From IMG/VR virus record IMGVR_UViG_3300017773_005284, positions 1-21,622 of that record: DNA of 21,622 nt; one strand, written 5' to 3'. This DNA comes from a virus. Below the pieces are notes generated by a model. The model searched no databases. It was not told the origin of the DNA and worked only from the letters and a program-made list of their open reading frames with translations. Of this stretch, positions 6,408 through 14,513 are shown one piece after another. A program made the position numbers and the translations under genes. How positions within the stretch are numbered: the stretch's first letter is position 1; every line of letters begins with the position of its first letter.

Positions 6408-7271
6408 TTATTTTATTAGCCCTGCTAATTTTTTAAATCTTTGTACTTCTTGTAAGTTTAATGCAGATTCAGCATCTAATACTCCAGCTACATCACTTTC
6501 ACCTCCAGTAACATCTAATTCTACTTCATTAGTAGCAACAACGTGTGCTCTAGTGTAATAAGTAATTGTATTTCCAATTTGGTCAAGTAATTTTTCATCA
6601 CCCATACCTTTAGCTTTTTCTTGGGCCTTAGTTAATAATCCTAATACAGCTGCTGTTTCTGAATCTTCTCCAGCTAATTCTGAATCTACTTCAATTTCTG
6701 ATTTGTCGGATACATCATCAACAGTAACGTCATCTTCTACATCTACGTCAACATTAACATCATCTTCTACATCTACATTAACATCTTCTTCTTCTGCTTC
6801 TTTAAGATCATCTTCTTCATAAGTAGAACCACGCATTCCTTCATCTATCTCTTCACCACGCATTGCTTCATCTACTTCCTCACCACGCATTGCTTCATCT
6901 AAATCTTCTTCATTTAATCTTTTCTTCATTGCCACCACAAATTTTTCGATCTTTGTAAGATAATCTTCATGATCTTCACGTGGTAATCCTCTCATAAAAT
7001 TAGCAATTTCTCTCATCTGTTCATTGTAATCTTTTCCATCACCGAATTCATTTAATGTAGTTTCATTAACATCATCTTTAAAGTCTTTTTTAAGTTTAGA
7101 TAACTTATCTTCATTATCTTTAATATCTTTTTCAAGATCTTTAATATGGTCTCTATCATCACGGATAGCACCTTCCATACGTTCTTGTTCTTCTTTGTTT
7201 CCTTTTTTAGAATCTTCATCTTCTCTAAGTAGAGATGACTTGATAAATTCTTTTAATTCAGATTTTTTCAT
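6408..7271 (-). CDS. acidic repeat-bearing 287-residue protein, possible head-core or scaffold protein
   Basis: The N-terminus MKKSELKEFIKSSLLRE is a short amphipathic helix ending in L-R-E. Residues 25-66 are a Lys/Glu/Asp-rich predicted coiled coil. Residues 125-149 hold three copies of a nine-residue repeat (DEAMRGEEV, DEAMRGEEI, DEGMRGS). Residues 163-186 are a V-N-V-D/V-D-V-E-D acidic low-complexity run. The C-terminal part contains ETAAVLGLLTKAQEKAKG and a DQIGNTITYYTRAHV helix, and ends RFKKLAGLIK. The high acidity, coiled coil and processing-like tripeptides resemble phage scaffold or prohead-core proteins, but no homology is claimed. L-N-E occurs at 73-75 and 119-121. A promoter-like motif precedes the gene, so it may head a transcript of the genes to its left. 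Confidence 0.45.
   Translation of the reverse strand: MKKSELKEFIKSSLLREDEDSKKGNKEEQERMEGAIRDDRDHIKDLEKDIKDNEDKLSKLKKDFKDDVNETTLNEFGDGKDYNEQMREIANFMRGLPREDHEDYLTKIEKFVVAMKKRLNEEDLDEAMRGEEVDEAMRGEEIDEGMRGSTYEEDDLKEAEEEDVNVDVEDDVNVDVDVEDDVTVDDVSDKSEIEVDSELAGEDSETAAVLGLLTKAQEKAKGMGDEKLLDQIGNTITYYTRAHVVATNEVELDVTGGESDVAGVLDAESALNLQEVQRFKKLAGLIK
6828..6908 (-). repeat. three tandem 27-base repeats in the acidic protein gene
   Basis: Three units run head to tail at 6828-6854, 6855-6881 and 6882-6908, each starting accacgcatt on the plus strand. The two right-hand units differ at only a few bases near their ends, and the left one adds a G-to-C change. Each unit codes for nine residues (DEAMRGEE plus one), so the reading frame is kept. 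The similarity at the DNA level suggests recent expansion by slippage. Confidence 0.9.
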
Positions 7272-7296
7272 TATTTTTATTTTAGTTGGGTTTATT

Positions 7297-7306
7297 TATA
7301 AATATA
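7297..7306 (-). promoter_or_regulatory. candidate phage promoter before the 287-residue gene
   Basis: In the 52-base gap the coding strand reads TTTATATATTTATAAATAAA, with the core TATATTTATA 25 bases upstream of the ATG at 7271. The same core is found in the other gaps. Here the element also contains TATAAATA, the T4 late promoter sequence, on the coding strand. Confidence 0.5.
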
Positions 7307-7323
7307 TAAAAATTATTAATCGT

Positions 7324-8601
7324 TTATTTTTTATTATTTTTTTCTTTTAGTTGATTTTTGTAAACTTCTTTTACTAGTTTTTCTAACTTAAGTAAGTCAG
7401 GACCTGCTGGTTTTTTTCTTGGTTTTCCATCTGGTGTATAACCACATGAACCTTCATTGATTTGACTTATTATATAATCTAAAGCAGCCTCTTTATCTCC
7501 ATTGTGTAATTGATCAACAACTTTTTGACCTATCTCTGCATATTCACCATTAGTCTGTGAAGGACGTTCTCCAAACTTACTTTTAATATCTAAATATCCT
7601 GAACCAATTATAACTAAGTCCTCATCTGGATCGTCTAGATCTTCATTTAATCTATCAAATTTTGAAGATTTTTCAAATTCATCTCTAGTTATTGGATTTA
7701 TCTTAATATAATTTTTTACACCATTTTTACCCATAGTATAAGTACCAGTTTCATCAGTTATTTCTTCTCTACCTATTGCTTGATCATATGTAAGTTGTGC
7801 TTTTTCTTTTCCTTTATTTTTTATAAATCGAATAGCTTCTTCGTGGAAATGAATTTCATCAGCATATTGGTCTGATATAGGACCACCTTCTGGTTCTGCT
7901 TCCTGTTCCATATCTCTATAAAGTTGTTCAAGATTTCTTTCTAAATCTTCTAACTCATACCCATCAACTAAATCTGCTGATTTTTGGTGTAATTCTTTTA
8001 TAATATATTTTGTTCCTGATTCTAAACTATTAAAATCATCTAATTTTTTTAATTCTTTTTCTTTTCCATCTTTATCAACTGCAATTACAGAATCAATAGT
8101 AGATTTACCCATTCCATCATCACGTTTGCCTGCTAATTTTTGTTTTAGTTCAGATTTAGCTCTTCTTTTACTAACAAAGGCTTCTTTTATTTCTTGAAGT
8201 TCTTTAGGGGTTGCAAAAAATGAAACTGAAGCTGCCCATGATCTATCATCATCAATATCGGTTTCATAATCAGAAACACTTCCATACTCATAATCAAATT
8301 TATTAGTTATTTTATTTACTTTTTCAAATGCTTTTTGTAATTTTAAAATATCATCATTTTCAAAGTAATGATAACCTCTACCTGACATTCTTATATAATA
8401 TCCTTTTCTACCATCTGACATAGAGCCTCTAACTCTATCATCAAATTCTAACCCTGTTTCATCATTTATAGTTTTTACTAATTTTTTAAGATCATCTTCT
8501 TCTTCCATTTCATAAGGAGAAAGAGAATTTTCATTTAATTTAGAATATGATTCTTCTAAATATTGTTTTTTTAAATAATTATGTATACTGAATTTTTCCA
8601 T
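7324..8601 (-). CDS. 425-residue phage protein of unknown function
   Basis: I do not recognise the fold. The N-terminus MEKFSIHNYLKKQYLEE is an amphipathic stretch ending in L-E-E, soon followed by KLNENS (21-26). The middle is highly charged with predicted helices (for example ELEDLERNLEQLYRDMEQEAE, 216-236, given here as a coiled-coil candidate) and GRKGYYIRMSGRGYHYF (65-81) as a beta segment. L-N-E recurs at 318-320 before an Asp-rich run, and I-N-E at 381-383 before GSCGYTPDGKPRKKPAGP, a segment I recall from other marine phage proteins. These tripeptides could mark cleavage sites. It is flanked on both sides by gaps with the promoter-like motif. A packaged or head-core protein is a guess from context. 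Confidence 0.4.
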   Translation of the reverse strand: MEKFSIHNYLKKQYLEESYSKLNENSLSPYEMEEEDDLKKLVKTINDETGLEFDDRVRGSMSDGRKGYYIRMSGRGYHYFENDDILKLQKAFEKVNKITNKFDYEYGSVSDYETDIDDDRSWAASVSFFATPKELQEIKEAFVSKRRAKSELKQKLAGKRDDGMGKSTIDSVIAVDKDGKEKELKKLDDFNSLESGTKYIIKELHQKSADLVDGYELEDLERNLEQLYRDMEQEAEPEGGPISDQYADEIHFHEEAIRFIKNKGKEKAQLTYDQAIGREEITDETGTYTMGKNGVKNYIKINPITRDEFEKSSKFDRLNEDLDDPDEDLVIIGSGYLDIKSKFGERPSQTNGEYAEIGQKVVDQLHNGDKEAALDYIISQINEGSCGYTPDGKPRKKPAGPDLLKLEKLVKEVYKNQLKEKNNKK

Positions 8602-8621
8602 TATAGGTATGTTTTATATTG

Positions 8622-8631
8622 TATAAATATA
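8622..8631 (-). promoter_or_regulatory. candidate phage promoter before the 425-residue gene
   Basis: The 36-base gap contains TATATATTTATAC on the coding strand, with the core TATATTTATA ending 20 bases upstream of the ATG at 8601. Spacing to the start is like that seen before the genes at 7271 and 19042. Confidence 0.5.
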
Positions 8632-8637
8632 TAAGAA

Positions 8638-9222
8638 TTATTTAGCATTATTAATTTTTAAACTCTTTAAATATTCAATCATTTTCTCAAGACCTAGATC
8701 TACTCTTTTATCATCTGGTTTTCCTACCCAAGTTTCTATATCTCCTTGTTCTGTAATAAAATTGTCATTAGTTACTAACATTTCTTCTTTTACCCATAAA
8801 CTAAATTCAGAAATTAAATTATCAATTTCTCCATTATGTATTTTATTATGGTATTCTTCCCATACCCCATTAGCTTTTAAATCATTTTCAAATTGAATAA
8901 CACAACCCCAACACATTTTATGTAGTTTATAATAATCATTATCAAACCTATGCTTCATTACTGTGTTACAGTTAGGACAAAAAATTGGAGTTTTTCCTAA
9001 TTTTTTTATTTTATCCAACTTAGTAATATTTTGTTTTATACCTTCTTTAATAGTCCAAGTTTTACCACTTTCTTCCCATATATCTCCTTCTTCATAAAAT
9101 GATTGTTTTTTTGAATAACCAACCCCTTGAGTTGTTTTTTCTCCTGTATTTCCTGTAATTAAATTTCTAGCTCTTTGAACATCCTTTTTACTCCATTCTT
9201 TTCTTAAAACATTATCTGACAT
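8638..9222 (-). CDS. 194-residue zinc-ribbon protein
   Basis: Residues 81-108 form a treble-clef or zinc-ribbon module: FCPNC (C82, C85), an 18-residue stretch with several His and Tyr, then CWGC (C104, C107). Before it lies a segment VQRARNLITGNTGEKTTQGV (15-34) and EEGDIWEESGKTWTIKEGIK (44-63), a beta-hairpin-like part. After it comes FENDLKANGVWEEY. I recall the same order of motifs in unnamed proteins of marine T4-like phages, so it is probably a conserved phage protein. The zinc site is well supported, but the partner, whether DNA or protein, is unknown. It begins 5 bases after the internally duplicated protein and carries no L-N-E tripeptide, unlike many of its neighbours. Confidence 0.55.
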   Translation of the reverse strand: MSDNVLRKEWSKKDVQRARNLITGNTGEKTTQGVGYSKKQSFYEEGDIWEESGKTWTIKEGIKQNITKLDKIKKLGKTPIFCPNCNTVMKHRFDNDYYKLHKMCWGCVIQFENDLKANGVWEEYHNKIHNGEIDNLISEFSLWVKEEMLVTNDNFITEQGDIETWVGKPDDKRVDLGLEKMIEYLKSLKINNAK

Positions 9223-9227
9223 AGCTT

Positions 9228-10034
9228 TTATTTTTTATATCCTACTGCTAGGGTGTTTATTTTATCTTTTGGTTTTTGTTCTTTTACTTTAGGTAATTCA
9301 GGTAATTGAGTTAAATATAATATTGATACTTCTTGAATTATAAAATTTAATTGTGTATGTGATAATTTTTCATCACTATATAAAGTTTTAATAAATTCAT
9401 ATGTTTTATTTAAAAAAAATGACATTGGGGGATTAACAGAATTAGAATTTTGTTTTAATTTTAATAAATACATTTTAAAATTATCTAATTCATCTTTTGA
9501 AAATTTTCTATCTAAATAATAATCTTTTATTTTATTTATAATTGATTTTAATTCTTTAGCTTTTACTAAATTATTAATAACTTTTTTTACTTTTGGGGTT
9601 CTAACATTATTTGATTGGGGAGTTGGTAATGATGAAATTGTTTCATTTTCAACAGGTAATGTATTATTATCTTCTTTTATAGGGTATATATTTATTTGTT
9701 CTAAACCCTTTATTACACATTTTAAATATAAATTATTAATTTTATCATCACTATATAAATTTTCAATAGCTGAAATAAATTTATTTGTAATTATACCTGG
9801 TGTTAAAACTTGGGCTCCCATCATATTAGTACCAGTTTCTAATGTTTTACATCTATTTATTATAAATTTTAATTCTTGTATTGAAATAGTATTTTTTAAA
9901 AATTGTTGTTCTATAACATTAATTAACTTTTCTGCATCTGTTAAATCATATATTTTAGGTGATTTAGTTGGTTTGTATTCATTCCTGTTTCTAGGAGAAC
10001 CACCATTATACCCTATATTATTAATAATACCCAT
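9228..10034 (-). CDS. 268-residue protein built from two diverged copies of one helical domain
   Basis: No known family is recognised. Two related segments are visible, about 34-115 and 159-241, set 124-125 residues apart. Both begin with a helix after A-E-K-L or A-K-E-L, carry a helix around the middle (ELKFIIN and ELDNFKMYL), and share a clear signature: ENLYSDDKIN (91-100) against KTLYSDEKLS (216-225), followed by a hydrophobic helix (YLKCVIKGL and QLNFIIQEV). They are joined by a Pro/Ser/Asn-rich linker (122-145). The C-terminus is a Pro/Lys tail. The start overlaps the stop of the 965-residue gene as TAATG. An all-helical adaptor or structural role is plausible but not shown. Confidence 0.5.
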   Translation of the reverse strand: MGIINNIGYNGGSPRNRNEYKPTKSPKIYDLTDAEKLINVIEQQFLKNTISIQELKFIINRCKTLETGTNMMGAQVLTPGIITNKFISAIENLYSDDKINNLYLKCVIKGLEQINIYPIKEDNNTLPVENETISSLPTPQSNNVRTPKVKKVINNLVKAKELKSIINKIKDYYLDRKFSKDELDNFKMYLLKLKQNSNSVNPPMSFFLNKTYEFIKTLYSDEKLSHTQLNFIIQEVSILYLTQLPELPKVKEQKPKDKINTLAVGYKK

Positions 10035-12931
10035 TAAAGTCCTAATTTTTTTAATTGAGAAATAGTATCAGCAGCAGATGTATGTAGTATTCCTATACCC
10101 CCCTGTGATATCCATTGATCTATATTTGATTTTCTATCATCAATTAATATGTGATTAGGAGCAGCATAATTTTGTTTATGTGATGCTTGTGCTAATGTTA
10201 ATTTTATACCAGGCATATTATTTCTTACCCATAATCTTTTACCTAATCTAGATGTTGAAGATCTTGAAGGAGAAGATAATAACTCTGTATCATAATCTTT
10301 AATATAATCCCAATATTGTTTTCCATCTTCCATCCAAGGCATTCCTACCCAAAATCCAACTTTACCAGTTCCATCAATTAACTCCCAAAATTTTTCTTTA
10401 CCGAATTTTTTTTCATAATCTCTAGGTGCTATTCCTTTTGAATATTTTTTAAATGATTCATCAAAATCAGTTAATACTCCATCCATATCAGAAAATATTT
10501 TATAATTTTCTGACTCCACTATTGGGTGATCCATTTCAATATCTTTTGCAAGCATATCACTATTAATAGCTTCTTCTAAACCCATAGCTAATTCTCTAGC
10601 ATATGCATTTAAACCAAATGGATCTTTTGTTTTTTTCTTTTCCTCTATACTAGATGTAATATCGCCATCTAAAGAATCAGTCCAATTTCTAAATACCATA
10701 TTACCTTCTTGATAAGCTTCTCTTTCAATTGCATCTAAATCTTCACTATCATTAGTATTATTAGTATTAATGTTATTTAATCTATCTTCTAACCATTGAG
10801 TATGGTGAACCATTTCATGAGAAAATGATCTTACTATATCTTTTGGATGTCTACCTTCAGTATATAAAGCTATTATTTGACTATTAGGATCATAATAAGC
10901 AGTTTTTCCAAAAAAATCTTTAGCATTTTCATTATCCCCATCTATAAATTCTATTTTAGGTAAAGGTTCTATATTTCTACCCTTTTCTATCATATAATTA
11001 GTTAAATCTTGAATCATTTGTTTATAATCAATATAATCAGAATATGTAGCATTTTCATTTAAATATTCTTTATCTAATTGTGGGTGATATCCTAAATATA
11101 CATTTTTAATATCCCCAAATGACTCACCGTCACCTCTTAATTCTGCAGGAACAATATTATCAGGTGTTTCATACCAATATTGTACATCATACCCTCCATC
11201 ACTTTTCCAAGTAACAATTAAACCTCTTTCATATTTTTCTGAATCTGCTTGTAATATTACTGGTTCATCTACTGGTAATACAATATTATTTTCTTTTATT
11301 AATTTTATTATTTTTTCCTCTAAAGCAATTACAGGTGTTGATGTTTTAAAATCTTTTTTTCTCATAACAGTTTTTGCAACTAAATCAATATCATTAGGCA
11401 TTACATTTATAGCAAATGGAATGTTAATGTTACTATTAAAATCTTTTACTACAGCATCAAAGTCATTATCAATTTTAGATAAAGATTTACCATGTTTTTT
11501 ATGTAAACGTTTAAACATACCTATGAGTTCAGCTACTGATATAGGTTTATTATTACGTTTATCATTTAATCTATCTAAAAAATGTTTTGTAAATTCAATA
11601 TCAATTCCTAATTTAGCAAATAATTTATCAGCATAATCTTCAATACTATCTAATTGAGTTTTAGTTACATTTTCATTTATACTCATCATCATATCATATG
11701 ATTTTGTTTTTAAATCATTTAATTGTCCTACAAAATCAGTTCTTCTTAAAACTTTAAAAGCTAAATTTTCTACACTATACTCTCCTCCTTTTAAAAGACC
11801 TGATGATCTCATATTTCTTAATCTTTCTTTTATTGAATTAACTAAGTCAATTACTTTTTGATATTCACCCCTATTAAATAATATTTCAATTTGAGGTAAT
11901 TGAGTTAAATATCCTTCAGCTTTTGATTTAATATCCTCTTTATCTATAACAATTTTATTTAAAACAGGTTCATTAATCCATTCATCATTTAATATTGAAT
12001 ACAATCCTGAAGCTGTATGATCATCGTTTTCATCCTCAACATAAACTTCAACTGGGTACCCAAACATATCTATATCATGTGTTTGGTTCCAAATTGATTT
12101 TTTAGCTAAAAAGTAATCTCTTGCAAATTCTTCATTATCTGCTATTTGGGAATAATCTAATACTAAATGTAAATCAACATCTGAAAATTTAGACCAATTA
12201 TAATTTGCTAAACTCCCAGTTAATTTAATATCTTTTAATATTGTACCTTCAGGTAATTCTAATGAATCAAAAAAATCTTGAGCAATAACTAATAATTTTT
12301 CTCTAATTTCAGGTTTTAATTTATTATCCTCCCAAACATCTGCAACTAGTGTGTCTTGTATATTAAATGAGTTTATAACTTCAGAAGGTATATCTTCATT
12401 TAATTTTTCAGCTGGTTTTAGTATATTATAAACTTCAATTTTTTCATCTATTGTTAATTCAAACGGAAGATATTTAATAAATTCTTCTTGAGATGTTGTT
12501 AATGCTTTTCTAGCATTTGTACCGCTCATATTTGGATCATAAGTAGGAATAACTTTAACTTCAATATTAGGATATTTTTCTTTTAAATTTCCTGTTCTAG
12601 CTGCTACATCCAATAAATCATCATCTCTTCCTTCTCTATAACCAATAACAAAATAAATAGTATCTTGTGGGTTATTTTTTGCTAAACGAAGAATATCTCC
12701 AATAGGTTGTTTAACTGGTTCTATTTTAACCTTATTTGCTAAATAGTTGTGGTATATATCCCATACTAAAGTAGATTCTTCTTGATCCATTCCTTCTCTT
12801 TCTTTAGCACCTACATAAATAATAAATTCATCAATTTCAGGATAATCATCTAATGCCTTTTTTACTATAGCAAAATGTCCTGCTGTTGGAGGTTTAAATC
12901 CTCCCCCGTATGCTGCTAATACTTTACCCAT
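10034..12931 (-). CDS. 965-residue multi-enzyme protein: HxGH nucleotidyltransferase, Pol-beta-type NTase, HExxH metallopeptidase and HAD phosphatase
   Basis: Domains in order. (1) 1-170, nucleotidyltransferase of the NMNAT/PPAT superfamily: GGFKPPTAGHF (10-20, T-x-G-H site) and SGTNARKAL (136-144). (2) About 190-400, Pol-beta-type nucleotidyltransferase: TGSLANYNWSKFSDVDLHLV (238-257), with Gly-Ser and Asp251/Asp253 as the metal-binding pair. (3) About 440-535, unknown, with FTKHFLDRLNDKRN and VMRKKDFKT. (4) About 630-790, zinc peptidase: SHEMVHHTQW with H705-E706-x-x-H709, and EREAYQEG (736-743) as a likely third-ligand helix. (5) About 810-965, HAD phosphatase: FSDMDGVLTDF (D815, D817), LLSSPS (884-889), LIDDRKSN (929-936). 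L-N-E or I-N-E occurs at 177, 418 and 624, close to domain boundaries. It overlaps the kinase gene by 8 bases. All five catalytic motifs look intact. The combined role is unknown. Confidence 0.75.
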   Translation of the reverse strand: MGKVLAAYGGGFKPPTAGHFAIVKKALDDYPEIDEFIIYVGAKEREGMDQEESTLVWDIYHNYLANKVKIEPVKQPIGDILRLAKNNPQDTIYFVIGYREGRDDDLLDVAARTGNLKEKYPNIEVKVIPTYDPNMSGTNARKALTTSQEEFIKYLPFELTIDEKIEVYNILKPAEKLNEDIPSEVINSFNIQDTLVADVWEDNKLKPEIREKLLVIAQDFFDSLELPEGTILKDIKLTGSLANYNWSKFSDVDLHLVLDYSQIADNEEFARDYFLAKKSIWNQTHDIDMFGYPVEVYVEDENDDHTASGLYSILNDEWINEPVLNKIVIDKEDIKSKAEGYLTQLPQIEILFNRGEYQKVIDLVNSIKERLRNMRSSGLLKGGEYSVENLAFKVLRRTDFVGQLNDLKTKSYDMMMSINENVTKTQLDSIEDYADKLFAKLGIDIEFTKHFLDRLNDKRNNKPISVAELIGMFKRLHKKHGKSLSKIDNDFDAVVKDFNSNINIPFAINVMPNDIDLVAKTVMRKKDFKTSTPVIALEEKIIKLIKENNIVLPVDEPVILQADSEKYERGLIVTWKSDGGYDVQYWYETPDNIVPAELRGDGESFGDIKNVYLGYHPQLDKEYLNENATYSDYIDYKQMIQDLTNYMIEKGRNIEPLPKIEFIDGDNENAKDFFGKTAYYDPNSQIIALYTEGRHPKDIVRSFSHEMVHHTQWLEDRLNNINTNNTNDSEDLDAIEREAYQEGNMVFRNWTDSLDGDITSSIEEKKKTKDPFGLNAYARELAMGLEEAINSDMLAKDIEMDHPIVESENYKIFSDMDGVLTDFDESFKKYSKGIAPRDYEKKFGKEKFWELIDGTGKVGFWVGMPWMEDGKQYWDYIKDYDTELLSSPSRSSTSRLGKRLWVRNNMPGIKLTLAQASHKQNYAAPNHILIDDRKSNIDQWISQGGIGILHTSAADTISQLKKLGL

Positions 12932-13721
12932 TTAAAAATTGTTTTAATCTCATTTGTGCCTCTTCTTTAGATATAGTGTATTCAACTACATCATATATAA
13001 AATCATCACTTAACATAGCTTGGATTTCTTCTTTATCTTTAGCCTTTCTTTCATCAGATTTTTTCTGTTGTGATGGTGTTTTAGGTTTTGTGCCCGTGGG
13101 TTTGAATGGTTCAAGATATTTATCTATGATTTTATCTATATCTTGCATTCTATCATCTAAGGTATTAGCTACAGCAACAAAATTATCACCAAATAAATCA
13201 GCATATTTAGGTAAATTATCTGTTACACTTTTCCAAGTACGCATTACAATAGCAGGTGCTAAACTTCTATCTTTACCCTCTGATTTTTCATATCTATCTT
13301 GGTTTTGACTTAGGGAACGTTGTAAATCTGTATAAACATAAAGCATAAATACTTCATATCCTGCTTCTTCTAATTCATTTTTTAATTTAGATGTTGCATT
13401 ATATGAAGCTCCTGTACCGTCTAAAATAAATGATTCTTTTCCATCTATAGTAGCATCTACATCACCTTTGAATTGTTTATTTGCTGCTGCCATTTGTTTA
13501 GCTTGCTCACTTCTTTCTTCAGGAGTAGCATTTTTTAAATCTAGAGTAACATTAGCTTTTTTTAATAAAGGAACATAAATATCATCTACATTTAATATTT
13601 TTATACCTCCTAAATCTAAACCCCGTAATATATAGCCTTTACCTGCTCCTGGGGCTCCTGCTAATATAATGGCTTTTGGTTTATTTATTGCTTCTTTTAA
13701 AATGTTAATTAAGCTTATCAT
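12924..13721 (-). CDS. P-loop kinase (zeta-toxin/polynucleotide-kinase-like)
   Basis: 265 residues. A Walker A motif, GAPGAGKG, lies at 22-29, a NVDD segment at 44-47 and a Walker-B-like FILDGTG at 98-104, where Asp101 would coordinate magnesium. LYVYTDLQRSLSQNQDR (127-143) looks like a lid helix with arginines. This layout fits the AAA_33/zeta-toxin group of small ATP- or GTP-binding kinases that act on nucleotides, nucleic-acid ends or sugar nucleotides. The substrate cannot be told. The N-terminus MISLINILKEAINK precedes the catalytic core by about ten residues and resembles T4 capsid-targeting peptides (L-K-E before Ala). The C-terminal 60 residues are a charged helical extension. The gene overlaps the next by 8 bases and is preceded by a promoter-like motif. 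Confidence 0.7.
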   Translation of the reverse strand: MISLINILKEAINKPKAIILAGAPGAGKGYILRGLDLGGIKILNVDDIYVPLLKKANVTLDLKNATPEERSEQAKQMAAANKQFKGDVDATIDGKESFILDGTGASYNATSKLKNELEEAGYEVFMLYVYTDLQRSLSQNQDRYEKSEGKDRSLAPAIVMRTWKSVTDNLPKYADLFGDNFVAVANTLDDRMQDIDKIIDKYLEPFKPTGTKPKTPSQQKKSDERKAKDKEEIQAMLSDDFIYDVVEYTISKEEAQMRLKQFLNG

Positions 13722-13734
13722 AATATAATTTTAT

Positions 13735-13744
13735 TATAAATATT
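13735..13744 (-). promoter_or_regulatory. candidate phage promoter before the P-loop kinase gene
   Basis: The coding strand reads TAATATTTATAATAAAA, a one-base variant of the TATATTTATA motif, 13 bases upstream of the ATG at 13721. It overlaps the stop codon of the nuclease gene upstream. Confidence 0.4.
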
Positions 13745-14513
13745 ACAATTTTCTTTTAGCTGTAGTTTTAAATTCAGTAAATATAGGAGAATGTCTTGGA
13801 TTTTCTAAATCAAATAATTTTTTTACTGTTTTAAATATATCTATGTTGTCTTCTTGTGAACGTTTTGATTCATACATTTCCCATCCTTTACCTTGCATTG
13901 CGCCTTCCTTAGGTCCTCGTTTTGAGGATTTTAACCATAGTATACCATAATGGTCTGCTTTTTTACCATAACATTCTTCATAACATTTTCCATAAACTGC
14001 TGTTTGTAAATCGTAAGTTGTTTGTAAATGATTTGATGTTTTAAAATCAATAATCCATAATTTACCATCTATTTCACATACCATATCACAAGTACCTGCT
14101 ACTTTTAATTCATCAGAAAATAAATGTACTTCGGTTTCAATTAAAGTTGGATTATAGGTTTCCCACCAATCTACAAACTTTAAAAACATTTGCCATACGT
14201 CAGGATTATACATTGGAATTCCATTTTGTAAAAAATTTAATTCTTTACCATTAAGATAATCTTCACACATTTCATGTACTTGAGTACCTTCTTCTCCTGC
14301 TTTTCTAACAATCCAATCTGCACTATATCCTACTTTTTTTAGCCAATCTTGAAAGAATTTACCTTTAGGGTAATAACTTAAAACATATGTTATTGATGGG
14401 TAATATTTACCATTTCTTCTATAATATCTAGAATCAGGTAAGGTAATTTGTTTTGCATCTTCAGAAATTTGTAATATTCTGTTATAAGATTTTTTTATTA
14501 TTTTTTTCGTCAT
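13743..14513 (-). CDS. PD-(D/E)XK exonuclease of the RecB/Cas4 type
   Basis: 256 residues carry the full motif set of this family: GTQVHE (76-81, His80), ETEV (126-129), AGTCDM (139-144, Asp143), IIDFKTS (154-160, Asp156 and Lys158) and QTAVY (170-174, the Q-x-x-x-Y motif). Such proteins cut or resect DNA with magnesium and act in recombination or replication. There is no Fe-S cysteine cluster of the Cas4 kind, since the few cysteines are scattered (83, 142, 146, 177, 181). The N-terminus has SITYVLSYYPKGKFFQDWLK, a DNA-contact-like segment seen in phage relatives. The start overlaps the primase stop by four bases (ATGA), so the two are translated together and probably serve DNA replication. 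Confidence 0.85.
   Translation of the reverse strand: MTKKIIKKSYNRILQISEDAKQITLPDSRYYRRNGKYYPSITYVLSYYPKGKFFQDWLKKVGYSADWIVRKAGEEGTQVHEMCEDYLNGKELNFLQNGIPMYNPDVWQMFLKFVDWWETYNPTLIETEVHLFSDELKVAGTCDMVCEIDGKLWIIDFKTSNHLQTTYDLQTAVYGKCYEECYGKKADHYGILWLKSSKRGPKEGAMQGKGWEMYESKRSQEDNIDIFKTVKKLFDLENPRHSPIFTEFKTTAKRKL

Noticed and set aside
5367-6419. Plus-strand ORFs of 92-115 codons (also at 1217-1438, 11421-11636, 12910-13308, 17653-18009 and 20477-20755)
   Set aside because: They lie antisense to clear minus-strand genes with recognisable motifs or conserved-looking sequence, have Leu/Phe/Ser-rich translations typical of AT-rich shadows, and show no operon context.
6828-6908. Short regular repeats considered as a CRISPR array
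   Set aside because: The 27-base units are directly adjacent with no spacers, keep a reading frame and lie inside a gene.
7297-7306. Plus-strand TATAAATA boxes in the gaps read as T4-like late promoters firing rightward
   Set aside because: No plus-strand gene is supported anywhere in the window, so the coding-strand reading of the same motif is preferred.
13743-14513. Cas4 with CRISPR function
   Set aside because: There is no Fe-S cysteine set and there are no other cas genes or repeats. The phage RecB-type exonuclease reading is simpler.
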